From Actinomycetes bacterium (GTDB lineage: Bacteria > Actinomycetota > Acidimicrobiia > Acidimicrobiales > Poriferisodalaceae), in assembly GCA_024228575.1 (NCBI GenBank), contig JAAETH010000390.1, forward strand, positions 1 to 64,000: 64,000 nt of DNA. The letters run 5' to 3'. Positions 7,982-16,556 of the stretch are shown here, in pieces. The number at the start of each line of letters is the position of its first letter. Positions within the stretch are counted from its first letter, which is position 1. The notes under the pieces were generated by a model that was not told the DNA's origin, searched no databases, and saw only the letters and a list, made by a program, of their open reading frames with translations. The position numbers were made by a program, and so were the translations under genes.

Positions 7982-8923
7982 CTAGATGTGGTTCGGGGCA
8001 CCGGCCGGCTCGTCGAGCCGCTCGTAGGTGATGTCGGCGGCTTCGGGAACCTCGTGTCCGTCCAGCCAGGCCGACAGCATCGCGTTGACGGTTTCCGGGG
8101 CTTCCTGTTGGACCCAATGTGAGACATCGGGCAGGAACCGCATCGTGAGGTCGTCGACGTACTCGTCGGTGCCGTCAGTGGTGTGCTTCCCGAGCGCGCT
8201 GTCCTCCAGGCCCCAGAGCATCAACGTCGGTGTCGTGATGACCGGGAACGGCTCGGCCGCAGCCGTGCGGCGTGCGCGGACGGCGGCCCGGTAGTAGTTG
8301 ATCATCGACCTCATCGCGCCAGAGCCGAGCGCAGCTTCTCGGTAGACGTCGGTGACCACGTCTGGAAAACGCGTCTTGTCGACGGCCATGTTGACGAACG
8401 AATTGCGGACCGCCCTGGCGCGCCGCGCGGTGAGAAGCTTCTCCGGCAGCCACGGAATCTGGAACGCGAACACGTACCACGACTTGCGGAGCTGGCGGAA
8501 CGTACGCAGCTCTCGACGCATGCACGCGGGGTGCGGAACGTTCATGATCACGAGGCGTTCGAGCGGCCGAACGTCGCGGATCGCAAACATCCAGGCGAGC
8601 ACAGCGCCCCAGTCGTGGCCGATCAACGTGACCTTGTCGTGGCCGGAGGCGTCGACGAGACCCGCCACGTCGTCGAGCAGCAGATCGAGGTCATAGGCCC
8701 CGACAGGTCGTGGTTTGGACGACGCGCCGTATCCGCGCAGGTTCGGCGCCCACACCTCGTACCCGGCATCGACCAGCGCAGGAATCTGGTAGCGCCACGA
8801 GAACGCCAGCTCGGGGAAGCCGTGCAGCAGGAGGGCCAGGCCCCGTTCGCCTCCCTCGTTCGAGACCGACACCTGAAGCTCGACGGTGTTCACGACGACG
8901 GTCCGATACGTCAGCGGATCCAT
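7982..8923 (-). CDS. Alpha/beta hydrolase, epoxide-hydrolase-like
   Basis: 313 residues with the epoxide hydrolase/haloalkane dehalogenase layout. The oxyanion motif HGFPE is at 34-38, the nucleophile Asp104 lies in GHDWGA, a helical cap follows, and the C-terminal SHWVQQEAPE supplies the catalytic histidine. An aspartate nucleophile points to epoxide or C-halogen hydrolysis rather than serine esterase chemistry. It is the last gene of an operon with the ThDP enzyme 9 bp upstream and the dehydrogenase before it, so it probably acts in the same pathway. Cytoplasmic; no signal peptide. Confidence 0.88.
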   Translation of the reverse strand: MDPLTYRTVVVNTVELQVSVSNEGGERGLALLLHGFPELAFSWRYQIPALVDAGYEVWAPNLRGYGASSKPRPVGAYDLDLLLDDVAGLVDASGHDKVTLIGHDWGAVLAWMFAIRDVRPLERLVIMNVPHPACMRRELRTFRQLRKSWYVFAFQIPWLPEKLLTARRARAVRNSFVNMAVDKTRFPDVVTDVYREAALGSGAMRSMINYYRAAVRARRTAAAEPFPVITTPTLMLWGLEDSALGKHTTDGTDEYVDDLTMRFLPDVSHWVQQEAPETVNAMLSAWLDGHEVPEAADITYERLDEPAGAPNHI

Positions 8924-8932
8924 GCGTCGACT

Positions 8933-10642
8933 CTAGGCGGAGTAGCCGCCCGTGTACCAGGTTGCGAACTCCTCGATGAGGGGAGCATGAAAGGCGTTCA
9001 CCGCGGGATCCACCGCCACTTGAACCACGGCGGGCCGCCCCGAAGCCAGGGCGCGCTCCACGGCGGGTGCGACGTCGGCCGTGCGGTCGACGAACTCGCC
9101 GTGGGCTCCGTAGCCCTCGGCGATCTCGTCGAAGCGGACGTCGCCCCACTTCACCTCCACGTCCCGGTCCATCCCGAAGGCGCCAGCGAAGACCCCGAGT
9201 TCCATGCCCCAAGCCGCGTCGCTGTTCACGATGCAGACGATGGGCAGGTTCTTGCGAACCGCTGTCTCGAGTTCGGAGATGTGGAACTGGAACGCCGAGT
9301 CGCCGGTGATGAGGCAGACGCGGCGCTCCGAACCCACCGCGAGCTGGGCCCCGATGGCGTAGGGAAGCCCAACACCCAGGTGGCCGAACTTGGAGGTCCA
9401 GAGAATGTCGCGGGACGCGTGGGCGCTGTAGAGCCCCGCCCAGAGGCTGGTGCAGCCGCCGTCGCGGACCATGATTGCGTCTTCGGGAAGCACCTGCGTG
9501 GCTTCGAAGACCATGCGCCCCGGGTGAACGGGCGCCGTGTCGGGCGCACTCAGCACCATCTCCATCGCGAAGGCCTCGAAGCCCGCTCGCCACTCGGCCA
9601 GCTTCGCGGGCGCTTGAAAGGACTTGCGCCGCTCCAGGGCTTCGGTGAGCTGGGGCATCACGTCGCGCAGATCGCCCACCAGCGGGATGTCGATGCTCCG
9701 GTTCACCCCGATGGCCCCCGGGTCGCGCTCGATGTGGATCCACCTTCGATCGGTGTTGCCCTTCGCCCAGTGACGGCCCGTGCCGTAGTGGAGCGGCTCG
9801 CCGATGGCCGTGCCCACGGCGAGCACCACGTCGGACTCGGCAACCGCGTCCACCGCTGGCCCCACTGAGTAGGGAAGCACCTGGGGATGGGATATGGGCA
9901 ACACACCGAGGCCACCCCAGGAAGGGATGACCGGGCACTGCAGCACATCGGCCAGTCGCTCCAGCGCGTCGTGCCCCCGCGAGGTGTGGACGCCGGTGCC
10001 AGGGAACAGGATCGGACACTGGGCGCTCGCGAGTAGATCGGCCGCCGCTTCGATGGCGTCGGGGTCCGCCTTCTGATGCACCAGACGGTAGCGCTCGGGC
10101 GGCGCCGCCGGCCCCAGGTCGACGGGGGTGTTGACGTGGTCCTGGGGGAATTCCACATAGACCGGGCCGGGTGTGCCCGTCATGGCCTGGCGGAAGGCCT
10201 CGTGGAGCACTTCGTCGACCTGGTCGGGGAACTCGATCACCCCCACGTACTTCATGGCCGCCTCGAAGAAGCGCGGCTGGGGGGTGTACTGGAACTTGTT
10301 GCGGCGCACCTGGGCGTCGAGCATGCGATGACGTTGGCCGGCCAAGAAGAGCACCGGGATGTGTTCCTTGGCGGCGCAGATGGCGGCGGGCACCAGGTTT
10401 GCCACCCCGGGGCCCTGGTTGCCGACGATCACCTGAATCCGTCCGGTCATGCGCGACAACGCGTCGGCCATGAAGGCCCCGGCCGACTCGTGGTGGGGCG
10501 CGATCACCTGCCAGCCTCGATCGGCGGCGGCCCGGTGCATGCGCGCGAAGCCCGGGTCGGGGATGCCGAAGAGCGTGTTCACACCTTCTGCCTCAAGGAG
10601 CTCGATGATGCGCTCGGAAACGTTGGGGATGGTGTTGGTCAT
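8933..10642 (-). CDS. Thiamine-diphosphate-dependent enzyme (acetolactate synthase-like)
   Basis: 569 residues with the three-domain fold of acetolactate synthase and benzoylformate decarboxylase relatives. The N-terminal pyrimidine domain contains the activating Glu in HHESAGAFMADALSR. The middle domain is present. The C-terminal pyrophosphate domain has GDSAFQFHISELE, ending in NSDAAWG, the Mg-ThDP site. It likely cleaves or joins carbon-carbon bonds next to a carbonyl. There is no regulatory small subunit beside it, which argues against branched-chain amino acid synthesis. It starts 12 bp after the dehydrogenase stop and is followed by the hydrolase. Substrate unknown. Confidence 0.88.
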   Translation of the reverse strand: MTNTIPNVSERIIELLEAEGVNTLFGIPDPGFARMHRAAADRGWQVIAPHHESAGAFMADALSRMTGRIQVIVGNQGPGVANLVPAAICAAKEHIPVLFLAGQRHRMLDAQVRRNKFQYTPQPRFFEAAMKYVGVIEFPDQVDEVLHEAFRQAMTGTPGPVYVEFPQDHVNTPVDLGPAAPPERYRLVHQKADPDAIEAAADLLASAQCPILFPGTGVHTSRGHDALERLADVLQCPVIPSWGGLGVLPISHPQVLPYSVGPAVDAVAESDVVLAVGTAIGEPLHYGTGRHWAKGNTDRRWIHIERDPGAIGVNRSIDIPLVGDLRDVMPQLTEALERRKSFQAPAKLAEWRAGFEAFAMEMVLSAPDTAPVHPGRMVFEATQVLPEDAIMVRDGGCTSLWAGLYSAHASRDILWTSKFGHLGVGLPYAIGAQLAVGSERRVCLITGDSAFQFHISELETAVRKNLPIVCIVNSDAAWGMELGVFAGAFGMDRDVEVKWGDVRFDEIAEGYGAHGEFVDRTADVAPAVERALASGRPAVVQVAVDPAVNAFHAPLIEEFATWYTGGYSA

Positions 10643-10654
10643 GGTGACTCCTGG

Positions 10655-11743
10655 TCAGCTGTCATCGGCCCAGGGGTCGATGAGGATCTTGGCGTGGTCG
10701 TCCGGCTCGGCGAGCGCTTCGAAGGCCGCAGCCACCCCGCCGAGCCCGACTTTGGCGGTGATGAGACCGTCGATGGGGAGATCGCCCTCGGCGATGTGGC
10801 GCAGGGTCGCGGTGAACTCGTCCTGGGAGTGCCCGAACACGAAGCGAACATCGATCTCCTTGTTGATCGCATAGATCGGCTCGAAGTGGTCCTGCTCCAT
10901 GCACACACCGACCACCACGACGCGGGCACCCGCCTCGGCCCCCTCGAACACGCTGGCGAGCACGCCGGGGACACCGACGCACTCGAAGATGACCTGGGGT
11001 CGAAGCGACGGGCCGCTCTGCCAGATGGGACGCGGCGCGGCCTGGGTCGGATCGACCTGGGCCAGATCCTGAAAGCGCTCGTACGGAGAACTCACGGCGG
11101 GATCGACCGCAGCGTCCGCGCCCATGGCCTCGGCCAGAGCGCGCCGCTTCGGCGAGAAGTCGGCGGCTATCACCTGTTGGGCGCCGGCGAGCTTCAATGC
11201 ACCGATCACGGCCAGCCCGACGGGGCCGCAGCCCACCACCAGCACAGCGGCCCCTCGCGGCAGCTCTGCCCTGGCCACCGCGTGCACCCCTACCGCCATG
11301 GGTTCTGTGAGCGCGGCGTGCTCGGCCGAGAGGCCATTGGGGACCGGCAACAGCAGCCCCTCCATCAGCTTCATGTACTGGCCATAGCCGCCGGGGGCAT
11401 GGTTCGAAAAGCCGACGGGCTCGATGCCAGCGGCGCCGACCAGTGCCGGCTGGCTGCAAACCAGGCTACCCACCGGGATCTGGCGCTGTGTGCTGGGTCC
11501 GTAGTCCACCACTTCCGCGCAGAACTCGTGGCCGGGGACCAGGTCGAGGTCGGGATCAGCGGTGAAGAAGCCGCCGGCCCTGCGCATGAGGCCAAGGAGT
11601 CGGCGGCCGTGGTGGAGGGCGTGGATGTCCGAGCCGCAGATCCCGCAGACCCGGGTGCGGACGAGCACCTCTCCGGCCCCTGGCTCAGGGGTCGGGAAGT
11701 CATCCACGACGATCTTCCCTCTCCTGGCGATGGCAGCGCGCAT
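10655..11743 (-). CDS. Zinc-type medium-chain dehydrogenase/reductase
   Basis: 362 residues. The catalytic zinc ligands are visible as CGICGSD near residue 34 and GHEF near 72, with a glutamate downstream. The nucleotide-binding motif is VVGCGPVGLAVIGAL. The four-cysteine lobe that binds structural zinc in classical alcohol dehydrogenases is not evident. It probably oxidises an alcohol or diol with NAD(P). It is first in the operon with the ThDP enzyme and hydrolase. The palindrome at 11787-11803 lies 44 bp upstream, in promoter position. Together the operon suggests catabolism of a hydroxyl- or epoxide-bearing compound. Confidence 0.88.
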   Translation of the reverse strand: MRAAIARRGKIVVDDFPTPEPGAGEVLVRTRVCGICGSDIHALHHGRRLLGLMRRAGGFFTADPDLDLVPGHEFCAEVVDYGPSTQRQIPVGSLVCSQPALVGAAGIEPVGFSNHAPGGYGQYMKLMEGLLLPVPNGLSAEHAALTEPMAVGVHAVARAELPRGAAVLVVGCGPVGLAVIGALKLAGAQQVIAADFSPKRRALAEAMGADAAVDPAVSSPYERFQDLAQVDPTQAAPRPIWQSGPSLRPQVIFECVGVPGVLASVFEGAEAGARVVVVGVCMEQDHFEPIYAINKEIDVRFVFGHSQDEFTATLRHIAEGDLPIDGLITAKVGLGGVAAAFEALAEPDDHAKILIDPWADDS

Positions 11744-11786
11744 GAGTCCCCCTGATCAGCTGGAGCTCGTGGTGGGCTCCAAGTAA

Positions 11787-11803
11787 TTTCGGATACTATG
11801 AAA
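11787..11803. promoter_or_regulatory. Operator-like palindrome, copy 2
   Basis: TTTCGGATACTATGAAA differs from copy 1 (4624-4640) at one base and keeps both TTTC/GAAA arms. It lies 44 bp upstream of the dehydrogenase start on the minus strand, where a repressor would block the operon promoter. Confidence 0.55.
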
Positions 11804-11917
11804 ATACCGTGTCAAGATCAAGTCGGTACCTGGGGCTGGGCTGTCCTCGCGGTTCGGTCCCCAACTGCCACGACGATCCGTGGTGGTTGACGGCACTTCG
11901 TCGAAAGGAACTCAGGC

Positions 11918-12049
11918 ATGAAGCCGCCGGCGTATCTACGGACCGGAATCGGGGCCGTGACCCTGGCGTCTGTTTCGGCGGATCTGGATGCATTCGTTCA
12001 TGTGCGAGTCTCCGATTCTTCGGCTCCGATGACTCATCGTCGGTCGTGA
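11918..12049 (+). pseudogene. Small membrane-protein remnant (repeat copy 2)
   Basis: ATG 11918 opens a 43-residue frame (MKPPAYLRTGIGAVTLASV, then DLDAFVHVRV) that stops early. Its core matches the fragment at 7791-7865. It lacks the second hydrophobic segment seen there, so it appears truncated. Confidence 0.35.
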
Positions 12050-12262
12050 TCTGTGGCCAGAAACGAAGGCTGACGGGTGCGGATCTGTTGGTCCGACGTT
12101 GATGTCACAGGGGGTTTGTAGTGTGGGTGTTGTCGGTCGTGGCAAGTAGCGGGCGGCAGGTGCTCGATTGCCGCACCTTGTTTCTGGCGGTCCTCTCATG
12201 CCCAGGCTTCCCCTTAAACGGGCAGCCCGTGCGCTGTGCACACGCTCACCCGAGGAACCGCC

Positions 12263-13549
12263 ATGTCAGAGACTGCGACCAGGCAAGAAGCGACGACCAC
12301 GAACGACGCAGATCCGCTCTCGACGGGGGAGGAGTTGATGGCGTTGGGCTGGGAGATCAACACCAATCAGTATCGGCTCGTCCACCTCGCTGCTCGGTTC
12401 GACGAGGAGCTCGAGTGGTATCGCCAGGGCCTGAAGAGTGCCTCCCACTGGATCGCGGAGCGGCTCCAGATTCAGTCATCGACAGCGCGAGAGTGGGTTC
12501 GCGTGGGTCACGCACTGCGGCATCTGCCGCTGATCGGAGCGGCGTTGGCGGCCAACGAGATCTCGTATGCGAAAGCTCGGATCCTGACCCGCTGGGCCGA
12601 CGCCGACAGCGAGGAGCGGCTGCTCGTGTTGGCGCGCGAACGCACGGCCAACCGGCTGAGCCCAGCGATCGCGCGAGCTCTGCTCGACGACGGCGAGACC
12701 GACGACGAGCGAGATGCCCGGCTGCACGAGGCACGTTCGGTCACCACCTGGACCGATGGCGATGGCATGGCTGTCGTTCGTATCGTGCTGCCGCCGTCGG
12801 TCGCCAAACCGGTGATTGCCGCCGTCGATGAGCTTGTCCGCCGCATCGCAGAGACACCGAGCGATTGCCCTGCCGATCCGTCCGCGGACGCGTTTGGCGG
12901 ACGGAGCGTGACATCGACGGTAACCGAGAGTGACCGAGATCCGTCCGCGGACGCGACTGGTAGACCCAGTGTGGTCGAGTCATTACCTACCGTGGCGCCG
13001 ACGGGTGGGGAGATGTCCGATTCCTTGCCCACAACACTGCGAGAGTTGCGGCGACGATGGCAGCCCGCCAACGACGACGACTGGATCATTCCCAGCCTGG
13101 CTCAACAGCGTGCCGATGCCTTCGTGGCGCTCTTCATGGGCCTCGACGTCGAGCTGACCACCGAGGTGGTGTTCCACGTTCGCGGCGATGGCGCGACGTT
13201 CGGCGACGGCACACCCACCACCAACAGCGCCATCTTTCGTCTACTCGATCGTGCGTTCATCCGTCTTCTGGTCCACGACGCCGAACGCCGACCAATCAAC
13301 GCCTCGAGCGCGCGACGCCTCCCGACAACCCGCCAAAGGCGCGTGGTGATGGAAGCCCATGGCCACGAGTGCGTCGAATGTCAGAGCACCGACCTGCTTG
13401 TGCTCCACCACGAGCCACCCTACGACCAGACCCTGCACACCGTCACCCACGAACTCGAACCGCGATGTGCGCCCTGCCACCGAGCCCGCCACCGATTCGA
13501 CCCTCAACCAAGCCGCCACAACCCACAACCACACCACCGCGCCGCGTAG
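12263..13549 (+). CDS. DUF222 domain HNH endonuclease-like protein (13E12 family)
   Basis: 428 residues from ATG 12263. Residues about 10-200 form the helical DUF222 region. A variable linker follows in which DPSADA occurs twice. The C-terminal HNH nuclease region has CVECQ, LVLHHEPPYD and CAPCHRARHRFD, giving two CxxC zinc-knuckle pairs around the HNH core. This is the actinobacterial 13E12-repeat family, multicopy in many genomes and suspected to be mobile or homing. The linker DNA carries an 18-bp direct repeat built on a CGTCCGCGGACG palindrome. No partner genes are apparent. Confidence 0.85.
   Translation: MSETATRQEATTTNDADPLSTGEELMALGWEINTNQYRLVHLAARFDEELEWYRQGLKSASHWIAERLQIQSSTAREWVRVGHALRHLPLIGAALAANEISYAKARILTRWADADSEERLLVLARERTANRLSPAIARALLDDGETDDERDARLHEARSVTTWTDGDGMAVVRIVLPPSVAKPVIAAVDELVRRIAETPSDCPADPSADAFGGRSVTSTVTESDRDPSADATGRPSVVESLPTVAPTGGEMSDSLPTTLRELRRRWQPANDDDWIIPSLAQQRADAFVALFMGLDVELTTEVVFHVRGDGATFGDGTPTTNSAIFRLLDRAFIRLLVHDAERRPINASSARRLPTTRQRRVVMEAHGHECVECQSTDLLVLHHEPPYDQTLHTVTHELEPRCAPCHRARHRFDPQPSRHNPQPHHRAA
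12875..12955 (+). repeat. 18-bp direct repeats with palindromic core inside the HNH gene
   Basis: GATCCGTCCGCGGACGCG occurs at 12875-12892 and 12938-12955, encoding DPSADA in frame. Its core CGTCCGCGGACG is itself palindromic and recurs in the 20-bp palindrome at 56903-56922. Confidence 0.6.
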
Positions 13550-13690
13550 TCATGGACGCTCGGACGAGCGAGGTGTCCGTGTCGCTGTCGGGGCCTGTGA
13601 GGTCGTCGCCGAAGGCGGGGCCGGTGAGCGACTCGCGGATGATCTGGTTTGTTTGAGGCAGCGGTTGCTGCTTGCTCAGTGCTATCTAAC

Positions 13691-13705
13691 TTCATGTTCC
13701 ATGAA
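13691..13705. promoter_or_regulatory. Palindrome upstream of MBL-fold/sulfatase genes
   Basis: TTCATGTTCCATGAA has perfect 6-bp arms around a 3-bp spacer. It lies 55 bp before the MBL-fold start. Its ATGAAAA flank resembles the two TetR-type operator candidates, but the spacing differs, so a shared regulator is only a possibility. Confidence 0.35.
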
Positions 13706-13759
13706 AAATTGATTGGTAGGGTTCAGTCCAACTGGCCGGACAAAGGACTTGCTCGACCG

Positions 13760-14203
13760 ATGGATGTCATCTTGATTGGAACCGGAGCGCCGATTCCGGA
13801 CCCGAACCGTGCCGGCCCCTCGACACCCGTGAAGACGGGTGACACGCACATCCTCGTCGAAGCCGGTCGAGGTGTCGTGATGCCGATGGCGGCCGCGGGA
13901 TCACTGCCTGGCCTCCCCAGCGGTGCGCTGATCGCCCACCTGTACAGCGATCACGTCTGTGCGCTCAACGACGTGGTCACCGCCGACTGGATCAGAACCC
14001 GAGAGCAGAAGGCCCGGCAGATCTACGGACCAACCGGCACCGTGCGGTTCATCGAGCGTCAGATCCATGCGCTGGAGGAAGACATCGGCTATCACATCGA
14101 GCACCATGACGCGCTCACGGAGGGCCCGCAGGTCGAGGCCACCGAGTTGCAGCCCGGGAATGTGTTTCGCATCGGCGATGACCTGACCACCATCACCGTC
14201 TGA
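13760..14203 (+). pseudogene. Truncated metallo-beta-lactamase-fold hydrolase
   Basis: A 147-residue frame that begins like an arylsulfatase/RNase Z-type MBL-fold enzyme (ILIGTGAPIPDPNRAGPS) and covers only about half the normal length of roughly 300 residues. The metal motif reads HLYSDHVCALND, so the second histidine of HxHxDH is replaced by Tyr. The C-terminal half, with the remaining metal ligands, is missing and the frame ends in three 16-bp tandem repeats. It is probably non-functional. It directly precedes the sulfatase and may once have been co-transcribed with it. Confidence 0.65.
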
Positions 14204-14249
14204 GACACCGCCCACCCGAGACAACGTCTACGCGAGACAACGTCCACCC
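14202..14249 (+). repeat. Three 16-bp tandem repeats
   Basis: Units at 14202-14217, 14218-14233 and 14234-14249 follow the pattern GAGACAACGTCYACSC; the first is more diverged. They start on the MBL-fold stop codon and end just before the sulfatase ribosome binding site. Confidence 0.7.
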
Positions 14250-14263
14250 GACGAGGAGTACAC

Positions 14264-16543
14264 ATGCCAGGACCAAACAACGAGGGGTTCAAGGGAACGA
14301 TCGGGCGCACGCTGGCCGATTCCGAACCACATTTTGAGGAACTGCCGCACCCTGGGAAAGGTGCGCCGAACGTTGTCTTCGTGTTGCTCGACGACACTGG
14401 GTTCGCACAGTTCGGCTGCTATGGGTCCGACATCGACACGCCGAACATCGATGCCCTGGCGGCCGACGGGGTGCAGTTCACGAACTTCCACGTCACGCCG
14501 GTGTGCTCGCCGACACGAGCAGCACTCTTGACGGGTCGGTCCCAGCACGAGGTCGGCATGAGAGGCCTCGCCGGCTGGATCACGGGCTTCCCGAATACCC
14601 TCGGACACATCTCGAACGAAGCGGCGACGGTCGCCGAGGTGCTGCGCGACGAGGGGTACGCCACATTGTGTGCGGGCAAGTGGCACCTGATGCCGGGTAC
14701 CGCCATCTCCGCGGCCGGTCCGTTCGACCAGTGGCCATTGGGTCGTGGGTTCGAACGCTTCTACGGGTTCTTGCCAGGGGAGACCGATCAGTTCTACCCC
14801 GACCTGGTGCGCGACAACACCCATATCGATCCGCCAGCGACGCCGGAAGAGGGCTACCACCTCTCCGAGGACTTGGTCGACCAGTTGTTGCTGATGATCA
14901 ACGACAACAAGGGGATACGCCCGGATCGCCCATTCTTTGCGTACCTGCCCTTCGGAGCGACTCACGCCCCGCACCAAGCGCCCCAGGAGTACCTGGAGAA
15001 GTATCGCGGTCGCTACGACGAGGGTTGGGATGTGGTGCGCCAGCGCTGGTTCGAACGCCAGATCGAACTCGGCGTGATCGAACCCGAGACGATCCTCGCG
15101 CCCCGCAACTCCGGTGTCGACGCATGGGATGACCTGTCCGACAACCAACAGCGTTTCGCGGCACGGCTCCAGGAGGCGTTTGCCGCGTTCTTGGATCACA
15201 CCGACGACCAGATCGGCCGCTTCATCGACGGGCTCCGGGCCATGGGCGAGTTGGACAACACGATCCTTGTGCTGCTGTCGGACAACGGTGCCTCACAAGA
15301 GGGTGGCGCCGCCGGGACACTGCACGAGATGAAGCACTTCAACGGCATCCGCGAGACGCCAGACGAAGCGATCAAGCGGGTCGACTACATCGGTGGGCCA
15401 CACAGCCACACGAACTACCCGTGGGGCTGGGCCCAGTGCGGCAACTCGCCGTTCCGGTGGTACAAGACGCTCACCCACGAGGGTGGCGTGCATGTGCCGA
15501 TGATCGTGCACTGGCCACGTGGTCTCGGCGACGTGCATGCCGGGACCAAGCGAGACCAGTTCGCCTACGTGTCCGACATCGTGCCGACCATCTACGAGCT
15601 GTTGGGCGTGTCGCCCCCCGAGACGTATCGGGGCATCGACCAGATGCCGGTGACCGGGCACTCGTTCGTGTCGGTGCTCGACGATGCTGACGCGCCGGCG
15701 ACCAACACCAGGCAGTACTTCGAGTTCGGCGGCCATCGAGCGCTCGTCGCCGAAGTGGATGGCGTGTGGTGGAAGGCCGTCACCCGACATCTCCCGGGCA
15801 CAGACTTCGACGACGATCGTTGGGAGCTGTACGAACTCTCGGCCGATCCATCGGAATGCAACGACATGGCCGAGGCCGAACCGGAGCGACTCGCTCAGAT
15901 GATCGACCTGTGGTGGCAGGAGGCAGAAACCCACGGTGTGTTGCCCCTCGACGAGCGTCGCCTCGAACTGTTCATCCCTCGGATCGGCGATCGCGAGGTC
16001 CACCGACCCACCCGTCGATACACCTACCGGCCCCCGATGACGCAGATTCCGACGAGAACGGCTGCGTCGCTCACCGACTCCGTCGTAGACATCACCGCGC
16101 GGGTCACCGGGGTCGCAGGCGACGAAGGGGTGCTGATCGCGACCGGCAACGCGACCTGCGGCTGCACGGTGTTCGTGCAGAACGGCCATCTCGTCGTCGA
16201 CTACAACGCCTTCGACGACCACACCATTGTCGAGTCGAGCATCGAGGTACCAGCCGGTGACTGCACCGTTGCCGTGCACCTGGAACGCGAAGGGACTGCG
16301 GGCTGGGCGGAGGTGTCGGTCGACGGCATGTCGTGTGGGCGAGCGGAGATCCCGCTCTACCTATCGACGTTCACCTCCACGGGCGCCAGTGTCGGAATGG
16401 ATCACGGCTCGGCCGTGTCGGCCAGGTACGCCGCTCCGTTTGTGTTCACCGGCACACTCCACGACGTCACCGTCCAACTCCCCGGTGGTCGCGACCCGCT
16501 GAGTGACGAGGCGATGGCCGAGGGCGAATGGTCGCGGCAGTGA
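14264..16543 (+). CDS. Type I formylglycine-dependent sulfatase
   Basis: 759 residues, the long arylsulfatase form. LLDDTGFAQFG near residue 40 gives metal-binding aspartates. CSPTR with Cys81 is the signature for conversion to formylglycine, and GKWH follows near residue 145. A DNGA segment near 344 and a C-terminal beta-rich region (about 600-750) complete it. It hydrolyses a sulfate ester; substrate unknown. No signal peptide is visible, unlike many marine polysaccharide sulfatases, so it may act inside the cell. Start chosen at ATG 14264 with GAGGAG 10 bp upstream. No formylglycine-generating enzyme is encoded in the window. Confidence 0.92.
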   Translation: MPGPNNEGFKGTIGRTLADSEPHFEELPHPGKGAPNVVFVLLDDTGFAQFGCYGSDIDTPNIDALAADGVQFTNFHVTPVCSPTRAALLTGRSQHEVGMRGLAGWITGFPNTLGHISNEAATVAEVLRDEGYATLCAGKWHLMPGTAISAAGPFDQWPLGRGFERFYGFLPGETDQFYPDLVRDNTHIDPPATPEEGYHLSEDLVDQLLLMINDNKGIRPDRPFFAYLPFGATHAPHQAPQEYLEKYRGRYDEGWDVVRQRWFERQIELGVIEPETILAPRNSGVDAWDDLSDNQQRFAARLQEAFAAFLDHTDDQIGRFIDGLRAMGELDNTILVLLSDNGASQEGGAAGTLHEMKHFNGIRETPDEAIKRVDYIGGPHSHTNYPWGWAQCGNSPFRWYKTLTHEGGVHVPMIVHWPRGLGDVHAGTKRDQFAYVSDIVPTIYELLGVSPPETYRGIDQMPVTGHSFVSVLDDADAPATNTRQYFEFGGHRALVAEVDGVWWKAVTRHLPGTDFDDDRWELYELSADPSECNDMAEAEPERLAQMIDLWWQEAETHGVLPLDERRLELFIPRIGDREVHRPTRRYTYRPPMTQIPTRTAASLTDSVVDITARVTGVAGDEGVLIATGNATCGCTVFVQNGHLVVDYNAFDDHTIVESSIEVPAGDCTVAVHLEREGTAGWAEVSVDGMSCGRAEIPLYLSTFTSTGASVGMDHGSAVSARYAAPFVFTGTLHDVTVQLPGGRDPLSDEAMAEGEWSRQ

Positions 16544-16556
16544 CTGCGGTCATCCA

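Larger units (their letters stand above)
11744..12262. other. Intergenic region with operator and a decayed small gene
   Basis: Holds the palindrome at 11787-11803 and a short frame from ATG 11918 that resembles the remnant at 7759-7981. The rest (about 12060-12262) has no recognisable feature. Confidence 0.5.

Noticed and set aside
8183-9868. 561-codon plus-strand open frame
   Set aside because: It lies antisense to the hydrolase and ThDP genes, whose motifs are clear; its translation is Arg/His-rich without family motifs, as expected for an antisense shadow in high-GC DNA.
10076-11755. 559-codon plus-strand open frame
   Set aside because: Antisense to the ThDP enzyme and the dehydrogenase, both with intact active-site motifs; no recognisable domain in the frame.
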